Shown: positions 1 through 7,616 of the stretch, piece after piece | How positions within the stretch are numbered: the stretch's first letter is position 1 | Layout: each line of letters begins with the position of its first letter | Origin: Bacteroides intestinalis DSM 17393 | GTDB lineage: Bacteria > Bacteroidota > Bacteroidia > Bacteroidales > Bacteroidaceae | DNA: 64,000 nt | Assembly (NCBI RefSeq): GCF_000172175.1 | Contig: NZ_ABJL02000008.1 | Coordinates: 2,852,001 to 2,916,000 of the forward strand | Reading direction: 5' to 3' | Notes under the pieces: model-generated | What the model saw: only the letters and a program-made list of their open reading frames with translations | Told to the model about the DNA's origin: nothing | Databases searched by the model: none | Translations under genes and position numbers: made by a program

Positions 1-1434
1 AAGCCATCTGCTGTTGCTGCAAGCAAAAAGGCGTTTATTGTCACCCGTTTTGCCGACCTGGGTTTCCTGATCGGTATCCTCGTTTACGGTTATTATGCCG
101 GAACCTATACTTTCCAGCCCAGTGAAATGGCATTACTGAAAGGCGGTGCAACAATGATACCTCTGGCACTGGGACTTATGTTTATCGGTGGCGCCGGTAA
201 GAGTGCAATGTTCCCATTGCATATCTGGCTGCCGGATGCTATGGAAGGCCCGACACCTGTCAGTGCATTGATCCATGCAGCAACGATGGTAGTAGCCGGA
301 GTTTATCTTGTGGCACGAATGTTCCCGTTGTTCATCGGTTATGCACCGGATGTGCTGCACCTGGTAGCTTACGTCGGAGCATTCACTGCATTCTACGCCG
401 CTTCGGTAGCTTGTGTGCAGAGTGATATCAAGCGTGTATTAGCATTCTCTACTATTTCACAAATTGGTTTTATGATGGTGGCACTGGGAGTTTGTACTTC
501 TGCCGATCCACATCACGGTGGCCTGGGTTACATGGCAGGAATGTTCCATCTGTTTACACACGCCATGTTCAAGGCATTGCTCTTCCTCGGTGCAGGTAGC
601 ATCATCCATGCAGTACACAGCAATGAAATGTCTGCTATGGGTGGGTTACGCAAATATATGCCTGTAACACATATCACATTCCTGATTGCATGTCTTGCCA
701 TCGCAGGTATCCCTCCGTTCTCCGGATTCTTCTCTAAAGACGAAATACTGACTGCATGCTTCCAGTTCAGTCCTGCTATGGGTTGGATTATGACAGCAAT
801 TGCTGCTATGACGGCATTCTATATGTTCCGCCTCTACTATGGTATCTTCTGGGGGGGCGTAGCGCCCCGGCAAGAGTCGCCGAGCGATGAAAGCCACACG
901 CCGCATGGAAACTTGGCTGGGGTGCCTCACCCTCACGAAAGCCCGCTGGCTATGACTATTCCGTTGATGTTCCTTGCTGTTGTAACCATTGTGGCAGGTT
1001 TCATCCCCTTCGGTAAGTTCATCAGCTCCAACGGTACAGCTTACGAAATACATCTCGATTGGACAGTAGCAGGTACCAGCATCGCCATAGCCGTTATCTC
1101 CATTGCGATTGCTACAGCCATGTATGCACGGGCCAAACAACCCGTTGCCAACGCTCTTGCCCGCCGCTTCCGCGGATTATGGACAGCTGCTTATCACCGA
1201 TTCTATATCGATGAAGCATATCAGTTTATCACTCACAAGATTATTTTCGGTTGCATCTCCCGTCCCATTGCTTGGTTCGATCGCCATGTAATAGATGGCT
1301 TCTTCAACTTCCTTGCCTGGAGTGCCAATGCCACCAGTGATGAGATACGCGGTTTGCAAAGCGGACAGATTCAGCAATACACTTACGTATTCCTGTTGGG
1401 CACGCTGGCGCTGATATTGCTATTGCTGCTATAG
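1..1434 (+). CDS. nuoL: NADH-quinone oxidoreductase subunit L, 5'-truncated by window edge
   Basis: Proton-pumping antiporter-like membrane subunit of respiratory complex I. The open frame runs from base 1 (KPSAVAASKKAFIVTRFADLGF), so the true start lies outside the window; the first in-window ATG at 127 is internal. Family landmarks are GKSAMFPLHIWLPDAMEGPTPVSALIHAATM, HAMFKALLFLGAGSIIHA and GIPPFSGFFSKDEIL (each a transmembrane-helix/proton-path segment), followed by the amphipathic C-terminal extension and a last helix typical of NuoL. It heads nuoM and nuoN in the same direction, as in nuo operons. Odd point: a GC-rich stretch of about 25 codons at roughly 855-930 interrupts the usual join between YYGIFWG and HPHESP. 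Confidence 0.95.
   Translation, partial: KPSAVAASKKAFIVTRFADLGFLIGILVYGYYAGTYTFQPSEMALLKGGATMIPLALGLMFIGGAGKSAMFPLHIWLPDAMEGPTPVSALIHAATMVVAGVYLVARMFPLFIGYAPDVLHLVAYVGAFTAFYAASVACVQSDIKRVLAFSTISQIGFMMVALGVCTSADPHHGGLGYMAGMFHLFTHAMFKALLFLGAGSIIHAVHSNEMSAMGGLRKYMPVTHITFLIACLAIAGIPPFSGFFSKDEILTACFQFSPAMGWIMTAIAAMTAFYMFRLYYGIFWGGVAPRQESPSDESHTPHGNLAGVPHPHESPLAMTIPLMFLAVVTIVAGFIPFGKFISSNGTAYEIHLDWTVAGTSIAIAVISIAIATAMYARAKQPVANALARRFRGLWTAAYHRFYIDEAYQFITHKIIFGCISRPIAWFDRHVIDGFFNFLAWSANATSDEIRGLQSGQIQQYTYVFLLGTLALILLLLL
854..868. repeat. GC hairpin inside nuoL coding sequence
   Basis: GGGGCG-TAG-CGCCCC, a perfect 6 bp stem at the left edge of a GC-rich, in-frame segment (about 855-930) encoding a hydrophilic stretch rich in S, P, H and E. 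It stays open in the nuoL frame. It looks inserted compared with the flanking, well conserved NuoL sequence, but I cannot align it here. Confidence 0.45.
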
Positions 1435-1482
1435 TAGAGAAATGTTAATCGTAATTCGTAAATAGTAAAACGTAATATAAAG

Positions 1483-2961
1483 ATGAACATATTAAGTATT
1501 TTTGTTCTCATCCCTCTGTTGATGTTGCTTGGTCTCTGGCTAAGCCGTAACATCAAGCAGATACGCACGGTGATGGTCGTAGGTGCATCAGCATTGGTGC
1601 TGGCTGCCGTAGGCCTGACCATTGCTTACTTGCAAGCCCGTGCCGCCGGAGACACAGCCGAAATGCTGTTCCGTGCAGATGTACCTTGGTATCCGGCACT
1701 CAATATACATTACTCCGTGGGAGTAGACGGCATTTCAGTAGCCATGTTGCTGCTTTCTGCCATCATTGTCTTCACTGGTACTTTCGCCTCCTGGCGTCTG
1801 CAACCGCTGACAAAAGAGTATTTCCTCTGGTTCACCCTGCTTTCCCTGGGTGTGTTCGGCTTCTTCATTTCTACAGACTTGTTCACCATGTTCATGTTCT
1901 ATGAGGTAGCGCTCATTCCTATGTACCTGCTCATCGGTGTATGGGGCAGTGGACGAAAGGAATACTCTGCCATGAAACTGACATTGATGTTAATGGGTGG
2001 TTCTGCATTCTTGCTGATTGGTATCCTGGGGATCTACTTCGGTTCCGGTGCCACCAGTATGAACTTGCTGGAGATTGCACAACTGCGCAATATTCCAATT
2101 GAACAACAACGCATCTGGTTCCCGCTCACCTTCCTCGGTTTCGGTGTACTCGGTGCATTATTCCCGTTCCATACATGGAGCCCCGACGGTCACGCCTCTG
2201 CGCCTACGGCTGTAAGTATGCTCCATGCAGGTGTGTTGATGAAACTTGGAGGTTATGGTTGCTTCCGTATCGCCATGTATCTGATGCCTGAAGCTGCCCA
2301 GGAACTTGGCTGGATCTTCCTGATCCTGACTGGTATATCTGTAGTTTACGGTGCTTTCTCTGCTTGTGTACAGACCGACTTGAAGTATATCAACGCATAT
2401 TCTTCCGTATCTCACTGCGGTCTCGTACTCTTCGCCATCCTGATGATGAACCAGACTGCTTGTACCGGTGCTGTCCTGCAAATGCTCAGCCACGGATTGA
2501 TGACTGCCCTGTTCTTTGCCCTTATCGGTATGATATACGGCCGCACTCATACCCGTGACGTACGCGAGCTCTCCGGTTTGATGAAGATTATGCCTTTCCT
2601 GGCTGTCTGCTATGTAATTGCCGGACTTGCTAACCTCGGACTTCCGGGACTCAGCGGTTTCGTTGCCGAAATGACCATCTTCAACGGTGCATTCCAGCAT
2701 GTGGATGTCTTCCACCGTACGTGGACGATTATTGCCTGCACCAGTATCGTAATCACTGCAGTCTATATCCTTAGGCTCGTTGGCAAGATTCTCTATGGCA
2801 CTTGTACTAACAAGCATCACCTGACATTAACCGACGCTACCTGGGATGAACGCACCGCCGTTATCATACTCATCGTTTGCGTTGCAGGTCTCGGTCTTGC
2901 TCCGTTATGGATCAGCAATATGATTGGAGACAGTGTGCTACCGGTAGTCAGCGCATTTTAA
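1483..2961 (+). CDS. nuoM: NADH-quinone oxidoreductase subunit M
   Basis: Membrane subunit of complex I, 492 residues, the normal length. It carries the conserved glutamate in FMFYEVALIPMYLLIGVWG, the lysine of HAGVLMKLGGYG, and the SSVSHCGLV and GLPGLSGFVAE helices expected of the antiporter-like subunits that drive proton translocation. It starts at ATG 1483, 49 bp after nuoL stops, and is about 95 bp before nuoN. No promoter is seen in the short gap, so it is most likely transcribed with nuoL. Confidence 0.96.
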   Translation: MNILSIFVLIPLLMLLGLWLSRNIKQIRTVMVVGASALVLAAVGLTIAYLQARAAGDTAEMLFRADVPWYPALNIHYSVGVDGISVAMLLLSAIIVFTGTFASWRLQPLTKEYFLWFTLLSLGVFGFFISTDLFTMFMFYEVALIPMYLLIGVWGSGRKEYSAMKLTLMLMGGSAFLLIGILGIYFGSGATSMNLLEIAQLRNIPIEQQRIWFPLTFLGFGVLGALFPFHTWSPDGHASAPTAVSMLHAGVLMKLGGYGCFRIAMYLMPEAAQELGWIFLILTGISVVYGAFSACVQTDLKYINAYSSVSHCGLVLFAILMMNQTACTGAVLQMLSHGLMTALFFALIGMIYGRTHTRDVRELSGLMKIMPFLAVCYVIAGLANLGLPGLSGFVAEMTIFNGAFQHVDVFHRTWTIIACTSIVITAVYILRLVGKILYGTCTNKHHLTLTDATWDERTAVIILIVCVAGLGLAPLWISNMIGDSVLPVVSAF

Positions 2962-2977
2962 TGAAGAACTAATAATG

Positions 2978-3030
2978 AAGAATGAAGAATTACCGCACGG
3001 CATCATAGCACAGCCAAATTCTTCATTCTT
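2978..3030. repeat. Intergenic hairpin between nuoM and nuoN
   Basis: A 14 bp perfect inverted repeat (AAGAATGAAGAATT at 2978-2991 with its complement at 3017-3030) around a 25-base loop ending CATAGCACAGCCA. There is no T-run, so it is not a standard terminator. The loop resembles the loop of the hairpin at 4499-4568, although the stems are different sequences. Confidence 0.7.
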
Positions 3031-3056
3031 AATTCTTAATTATTAATTTAATAGAT

Positions 3057-4499
3057 ATGGATTATTCCCAATTCCTCATTCTCAAAGAAGAGCTTTCGCT
3101 GATAGCGGTCATCGTTATCCTCTTCGTAGCCGACCTTTTTATGAGCCCTGATGCACATAAAAAGGATGGTAACCCACGACTCAACACCATGTTGCCCGTC
3201 GTGTTGCTCACGATACACACGCTGATTACGATCATACCCGGTCCGGCTGCCGATGCTTTCGGTGGTATGTACCATAATGCGCCAATACAAAGTATTGTGA
3301 AGTCTATACTCAGTGTTGGTACGCTTATCGTCTTCCTGATGGCACACGAATGGCTGAAACTTCCGGATACAGTAATCAAACAAGGTGAATTCTATATGTT
3401 GACACTCTGCACACTGTTGGGTATGTATTTCATGATTTCTGCAGGACACTTCCTGATGTTCTTCATCGGATTGGAAACAGCAAGTATCCCAATGGCTGCG
3501 CTGGTTGCTTTTGATAAGTATCGCCACCACTCTGCTGAAGCCGGTGCCAAATACATTCTTACCGCACTCTTCTCAAGCGGACTGTTGCTATATGGTATTT
3601 CGCTTATTTACGGTACGGTGGGTACCCTTTACTTTGATGATGTTCCGGCTCATCTAAACGGTAACGCCTTGCAGATAATGGCATTCGTATTCTTCTTCTC
3701 CGGTATGGGATTCAAGCTCTCGCTCGTTCCCTTCCACCTCTGGACAGCCGACGTATATGAAGGTGCTCCGAGTGTGGTAACTGCTTACCTGAGTGTAATC
3801 TCCAAAGGATCAGCAGCTTTCGTGCTGCTGACAATTCTGATCAAGACGTTTGCTCCGATGATAGATCAGTGGCAGGAAGTACTTTACTGGGTTATCATAG
3901 CCTCTATCACCCTTGCCAACCTCTTTGCACTGCGCCAGGAAAACCTGAAACGCCTGATGGCATTCTCCAGTATCTCGCAAGCAGGTTACATTATGTTGGG
4001 TGTCATTGCCGGTACACAACAAGGTATGGCATCATTGGTATATTACGTACTTATTTATATGTTTGCCAACCTCTCTGTATTTGCAGTAATCACGATTATC
4101 GCTTTGCGTGCCCACCGATTCACACTCGAAGAGTATAACGGACTGTACAGTACCAATCCCAAGCTGACGTTCCTTATGACGCTCGCTCTGTTCTCACTGG
4201 CAGGTATTCCTCCGTTTGCAGGCTTCTTCTCGAAGTTCTTTATCTTTGCAGCAGCTTTCCAGGGTGGTTTCCATTTGCTGGTATTTATTGCACTGGTAAA
4301 CACAATTATCTCACTCTATTACTATCTGAAGATTGTAAAATCTATGTATATCAACAAGAGTGATGAGCCTATCGCCACTTTCCGTAGCGATAATTATACG
4401 CGTGCAAGCCTTATCATCTGTACGCTCGGTATTATTGTATTGAGCCTTGCAAGCGTGGTTTATCAATCCATCGACAAGTTCTCGTTCGGACTGAATTAG
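3057..4499 (+). CDS. nuoN: NADH-quinone oxidoreductase subunit N
   Basis: Third antiporter-like membrane subunit of complex I, 480 residues. Recognised from FFIGLETASIPMAALVAF (conserved Glu), MGFKLSLVPFHLWTADVYEGAP (conserved Lys and His), FSSISQAGYIMLG and GIPPFAGFFSKFFIF. It is the last nuo gene and converges on the histidine kinase gene; a strong 27 bp inverted repeat lies immediately after its stop codon. Start ATG 3057 gives a full-length first helix. Confidence 0.96.
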   Translation: MDYSQFLILKEELSLIAVIVILFVADLFMSPDAHKKDGNPRLNTMLPVVLLTIHTLITIIPGPAADAFGGMYHNAPIQSIVKSILSVGTLIVFLMAHEWLKLPDTVIKQGEFYMLTLCTLLGMYFMISAGHFLMFFIGLETASIPMAALVAFDKYRHHSAEAGAKYILTALFSSGLLLYGISLIYGTVGTLYFDDVPAHLNGNALQIMAFVFFFSGMGFKLSLVPFHLWTADVYEGAPSVVTAYLSVISKGSAAFVLLTILIKTFAPMIDQWQEVLYWVIIASITLANLFALRQENLKRLMAFSSISQAGYIMLGVIAGTQQGMASLVYYVLIYMFANLSVFAVITIIALRAHRFTLEEYNGLYSTNPKLTFLMTLALFSLAGIPPFAGFFSKFFIFAAAFQGGFHLLVFIALVNTIISLYYYLKIVKSMYINKSDEPIATFRSDNYTRASLIICTLGIIVLSLASVVYQSIDKFSFGLN

Positions 4500-4568
4500 T
4501 TACGAGCTACAAGCTACGAGTGGCTTGCGGTGTGATAGCGCAGCCACTCGTAGCTTGTAGCTCGTAAC
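4499..4568. repeat. Perfect 27 bp inverted repeat between convergent genes
   Basis: Left arm 4499-4525 and right arm 4542-4568 are exact complements with a 16-base loop (TGCGGTGTGATAGCGC). A T-rich stretch follows on the plus strand (TTTTG), then part of the arm repeats again (GTAGCTCGTAAC). The left arm begins on the last base of the nuoN stop codon. It may act as a terminator for nuoN and the convergent kinase gene. Confidence 0.8.
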
Positions 4569-4589
4569 TTTTGTAGCTCGTAACTGATA

Positions 4590-7376
4590 TTATTCCAGCG
4601 GCAGGATAAACCAGAATGTCGAACCTTTGCCTAACTCACTGTTTACTCCAATGGTACCTCCTAACTGTTCGATGATGCTTTTACTGATAGAAAGCCCCAG
4701 TCCTGTGCCCTGTACAAAAGAGTTCAGCTTAATGAAGCGGTCGAATATCTTACGACAAGCTTCGGGAGCAATACCAATGCCAGTGTCTGTCACATATACC
4801 CGCAAATGCTTGTCGTCCGGCTTATCGTATCCGATCCGAATGCTGCCCGTGGTAGTGAATTTAATGGCATTATTTATAAAGTTGGAAACCACCTGGTGCA
4901 AGCGGTTAGGATCGCTGACGATGACGCATTGCGGCAAGGTTGACTCAAAAATAAGTTCCACTCCCGGTTTCACTCTCAACTGCATGGAGCGTACAAGATC
5001 TCCGCACAAAGTATTAATGTCGAAATCTCTGAACTTAAAATCAAAAGTTCCCGCCTCTATCTTCGACAGATCCAGAATATCTGAAATCAGTTGGAGCAAC
5101 AATTCATTATTCTCTTCCACCATTTTGGCGTATTCCAGCTTTTCTTCCGGATCTTCCGTCTCCACTAATAAGCTTGAGAAACCGACAATGGCATTCAACG
5201 GTGTACGTATCTCATGACTCATATTTGCCAGGAAAGCACTCTTCAGGCGGTCTGCCTCTTCAGCTTTCTCTTTGGCTTCAATCAGCTTTTGTTCCGTTTC
5301 CTTCAACTCGGTGATATCATAGTTGACACCGATTAATTCAATCAGTCCATTTGCTGGGTCATAGCGGTTGAGTACCACATTCATGCGTACCCAGTTCCAT
5401 TGATTCAATGTTCCGGGTTTGAGCACACGCATCTCACTTTTGAAACTCGTAGCTTCCCCTCGTTTAGCCTTCTCGAAGAAAGCCAATACACGTACCCTGT
5501 CTTGCGGGTGCATTTTATTATAAATTCCTACCACTTCAGCCAATGGCGTATCTTCATCTTCACCCATATTCTTATACCATTGCTTGATGGCATATCCATT
5601 ACGGGTAAGCAGATTCAGTTTGGCATAACCTACCTTGGCATATTCTGAAATCAGCAGGAAGAAGTTCTCAAAATCACGTATCCGGTTGATGGAACTGATA
5701 CGTTCCGTATTATCTATATTGATAAGCACAAAGCCATTGTTATCGCCTTGGTTATCGTATATCTTACTTACTTTGGTATAAAGTTCTATTCCACCTTTCT
5801 TTTCCGATTCATAATAATCGCTCACATTAGAAAATTCATAGTCCTGCGAAAAGTCAAATTCATCTTCTATCTTCACTCTTTCGCGGATATCAGACGGCAC
5901 ATTCGGATTCTCATAGAAATTCACTCCAAGCGTACTTGATTTATCTTTGACCCCGAATATCTCCATATCTTTATTATTAAGATCTATCAGTATCCCATCC
6001 TTATTATAAATCTCCACACCGACAGGGATGTTAGAAAAGAGATTTCGCAATAGTTTCTCACTGTGATCCAAAGCCATATACGTACGGCGCATCTCAGTGA
6101 CATCCATATAGAGACAAACCAACTCATCCGGTTCGGGAGAATAAATAATGCAATGACAAGTCCTCTTTGACTCTTCAAAATATTCGTCCAATTCCCTGTA
6201 CAAGCCATGCTTGTGTATATCTGCAAGAATCAGAAGTTTGGTTGACAGTTTGTCTGAGGAATAGATTTCCGAAGCAAAACGCCCTTTGTATCTCTCTAAA
6301 GGTGAACCGCACAAATCCGCACTAAACTGATTAGCATCTGTGATAAGATAGTCATAAGGTTCTCCTTCTTCGTCGCAAAGAATGGAAAGGCGTACATATC
6401 CCATAGGCATATGCTTATAAAGATTGCTCAGGAAATTACGTTCACGGTCGGCCTCATCTCTGGCAAGGCGCAGACTGATACAAATATTAATGATGTCAGC
6501 CAAAGAGGAAAACCATTGATAATCTTCATTCGTCCATTTATAGTATCTGTCTACCAAATCAATGCCGATATATCCCCACACCCGTTCGGTATTCCGAAGA
6601 GGAACCACCATGAGTGACTTTATATTCTGCACAGCAAGTATCTCAGATTCCTGACGGGCCACCCGGGGCAAATCCGATAAAGTATTCAACAGGATAGGCT
6701 TGCCCGCCAACATTTGTTTAAGCCACCACTCCATACCATTGGTCGGAATCTGTTGCAACATATCTATTTCAGGGCTGACCCCGTCAGCCACTACCTCGTA
6801 AGTACAACTCTGGGTACGATAACCGGCATCATATTCTACTATATAGACACGTCCTCCATGAAAGAGTTCAAGGACATCTTTCAATACTCCCGAAATAACC
6901 TCACTCAGATTCTTGTCCTTCAGAAAATTACGTAAGGACTGGGACACAGAATGCTGTCGAAACAACAATTCATTAAACTGTTTCAGAATACCACCGGATT
7001 GTTCGTCCGCAGGGATATCAACCAATTGAAGGATACCAAATGCCTTTGGATGTCCATCTTCTGTCAGCCACTTTTCACCCAGACGGGAACGAACCCACAC
7101 AATGCCTTGTGAAGAGTAGATAGGAAAAGTTTGCTCATATACCTCGATTTCTTCTATCGAAAGGAATTCACGTGTAATGCGGCAACGGTAATCTTCACGA
7201 ATCAATTGACCAAACTGGCGGAAAGTCAGCGTGTCTCCCTTCAAGCCTAACAAATTACAAACATACTCGGAACAAAGATATTCCCCAGTAGTGAAATCTG
7301 CTTCCCACCAGCCTATTTGTCCAACAGACGAAAGGAGCTGAAAACGTTTTGCCTCATGTGATCGATTGCCACTCAT
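4590..7376 (-). CDS. PAS/GAF multi-sensor histidine kinase (orphan)
   Basis: Cytoplasmic-looking sensor kinase of about 928 residues with no obvious transmembrane segment. Order: an N-terminal PAS (VGQIGWWEADFTTGEYLCS), a GAF domain at about 160-320 (SLMVVPLRNTERVWGYIGIDLVD), three more PAS-like units, a HisKA domain with the phospho-accepting His near residue 720 (MSHEIRTPLNAIVGF), and HATPase_c with N box NFINNAIKF, G1 DTGIGIA and G2 GTGLGLSIS. There is no receiver domain and no response regulator gene beside it. The frame is open to an ATG at 7454, but a -7 box TATCTTTG (complement at 7408-7415) lies inside that extension, so I start at 7376 (MSGNRSHEAK). Ligand unknown. Confidence 0.9.
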   Translation of the reverse strand: MSGNRSHEAKRFQLLSSVGQIGWWEADFTTGEYLCSEYVCNLLGLKGDTLTFRQFGQLIREDYRCRITREFLSIEEIEVYEQTFPIYSSQGIVWVRSRLGEKWLTEDGHPKAFGILQLVDIPADEQSGGILKQFNELLFRQHSVSQSLRNFLKDKNLSEVISGVLKDVLELFHGGRVYIVEYDAGYRTQSCTYEVVADGVSPEIDMLQQIPTNGMEWWLKQMLAGKPILLNTLSDLPRVARQESEILAVQNIKSLMVVPLRNTERVWGYIGIDLVDRYYKWTNEDYQWFSSLADIINICISLRLARDEADRERNFLSNLYKHMPMGYVRLSILCDEEGEPYDYLITDANQFSADLCGSPLERYKGRFASEIYSSDKLSTKLLILADIHKHGLYRELDEYFEESKRTCHCIIYSPEPDELVCLYMDVTEMRRTYMALDHSEKLLRNLFSNIPVGVEIYNKDGILIDLNNKDMEIFGVKDKSSTLGVNFYENPNVPSDIRERVKIEDEFDFSQDYEFSNVSDYYESEKKGGIELYTKVSKIYDNQGDNNGFVLINIDNTERISSINRIRDFENFFLLISEYAKVGYAKLNLLTRNGYAIKQWYKNMGEDEDTPLAEVVGIYNKMHPQDRVRVLAFFEKAKRGEATSFKSEMRVLKPGTLNQWNWVRMNVVLNRYDPANGLIELIGVNYDITELKETEQKLIEAKEKAEEADRLKSAFLANMSHEIRTPLNAIVGFSSLLVETEDPEEKLEYAKMVEENNELLLQLISDILDLSKIEAGTFDFKFRDFDINTLCGDLVRSMQLRVKPGVELIFESTLPQCVIVSDPNRLHQVVSNFINNAIKFTTTGSIRIGYDKPDDKHLRVYVTDTGIGIAPEACRKIFDRFIKLNSFVQGTGLGLSISKSIIEQLGGTIGVNSELGKGSTFWFILPLE

Positions 7377-7407
7377 ACGATTTGTGCTTTTAATATTCTG
7401 AATAGCG

Positions 7408-7415
7408 CAAAGATA
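7408..7415 (-). promoter_or_regulatory. -7 promoter element of sensor kinase
   Basis: TATCTTTG on the minus strand, matching the Bacteroidales -7 consensus TAnnTTTG, about 32 bp before the chosen ATG. No convincing -33 element is seen. Confidence 0.6.
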
Positions 7416-7616
7416 ATGCTTACTTATTAATTTCTGTCCTATTCCTACTAACAAAAAAAGAAAGTTTAGAACGTTATAGGCTATGAACTGAATAGGTCCG
7501 CTTTATCCGTGGTGTCACCAAATTGTAACTTAATTGAGAATCAATTGTATGACATGTGTATTACGGTTGTAATTCCGTTGCCGCATCTTTGCACCGGAAA
7601 CAAGAAACAATAAAAG

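Noticed and set aside
643..1140. Long antisense frame inside nuoL
   Set aside because: Shadow of a biased-codon gene; the sense strand is clearly NuoL.
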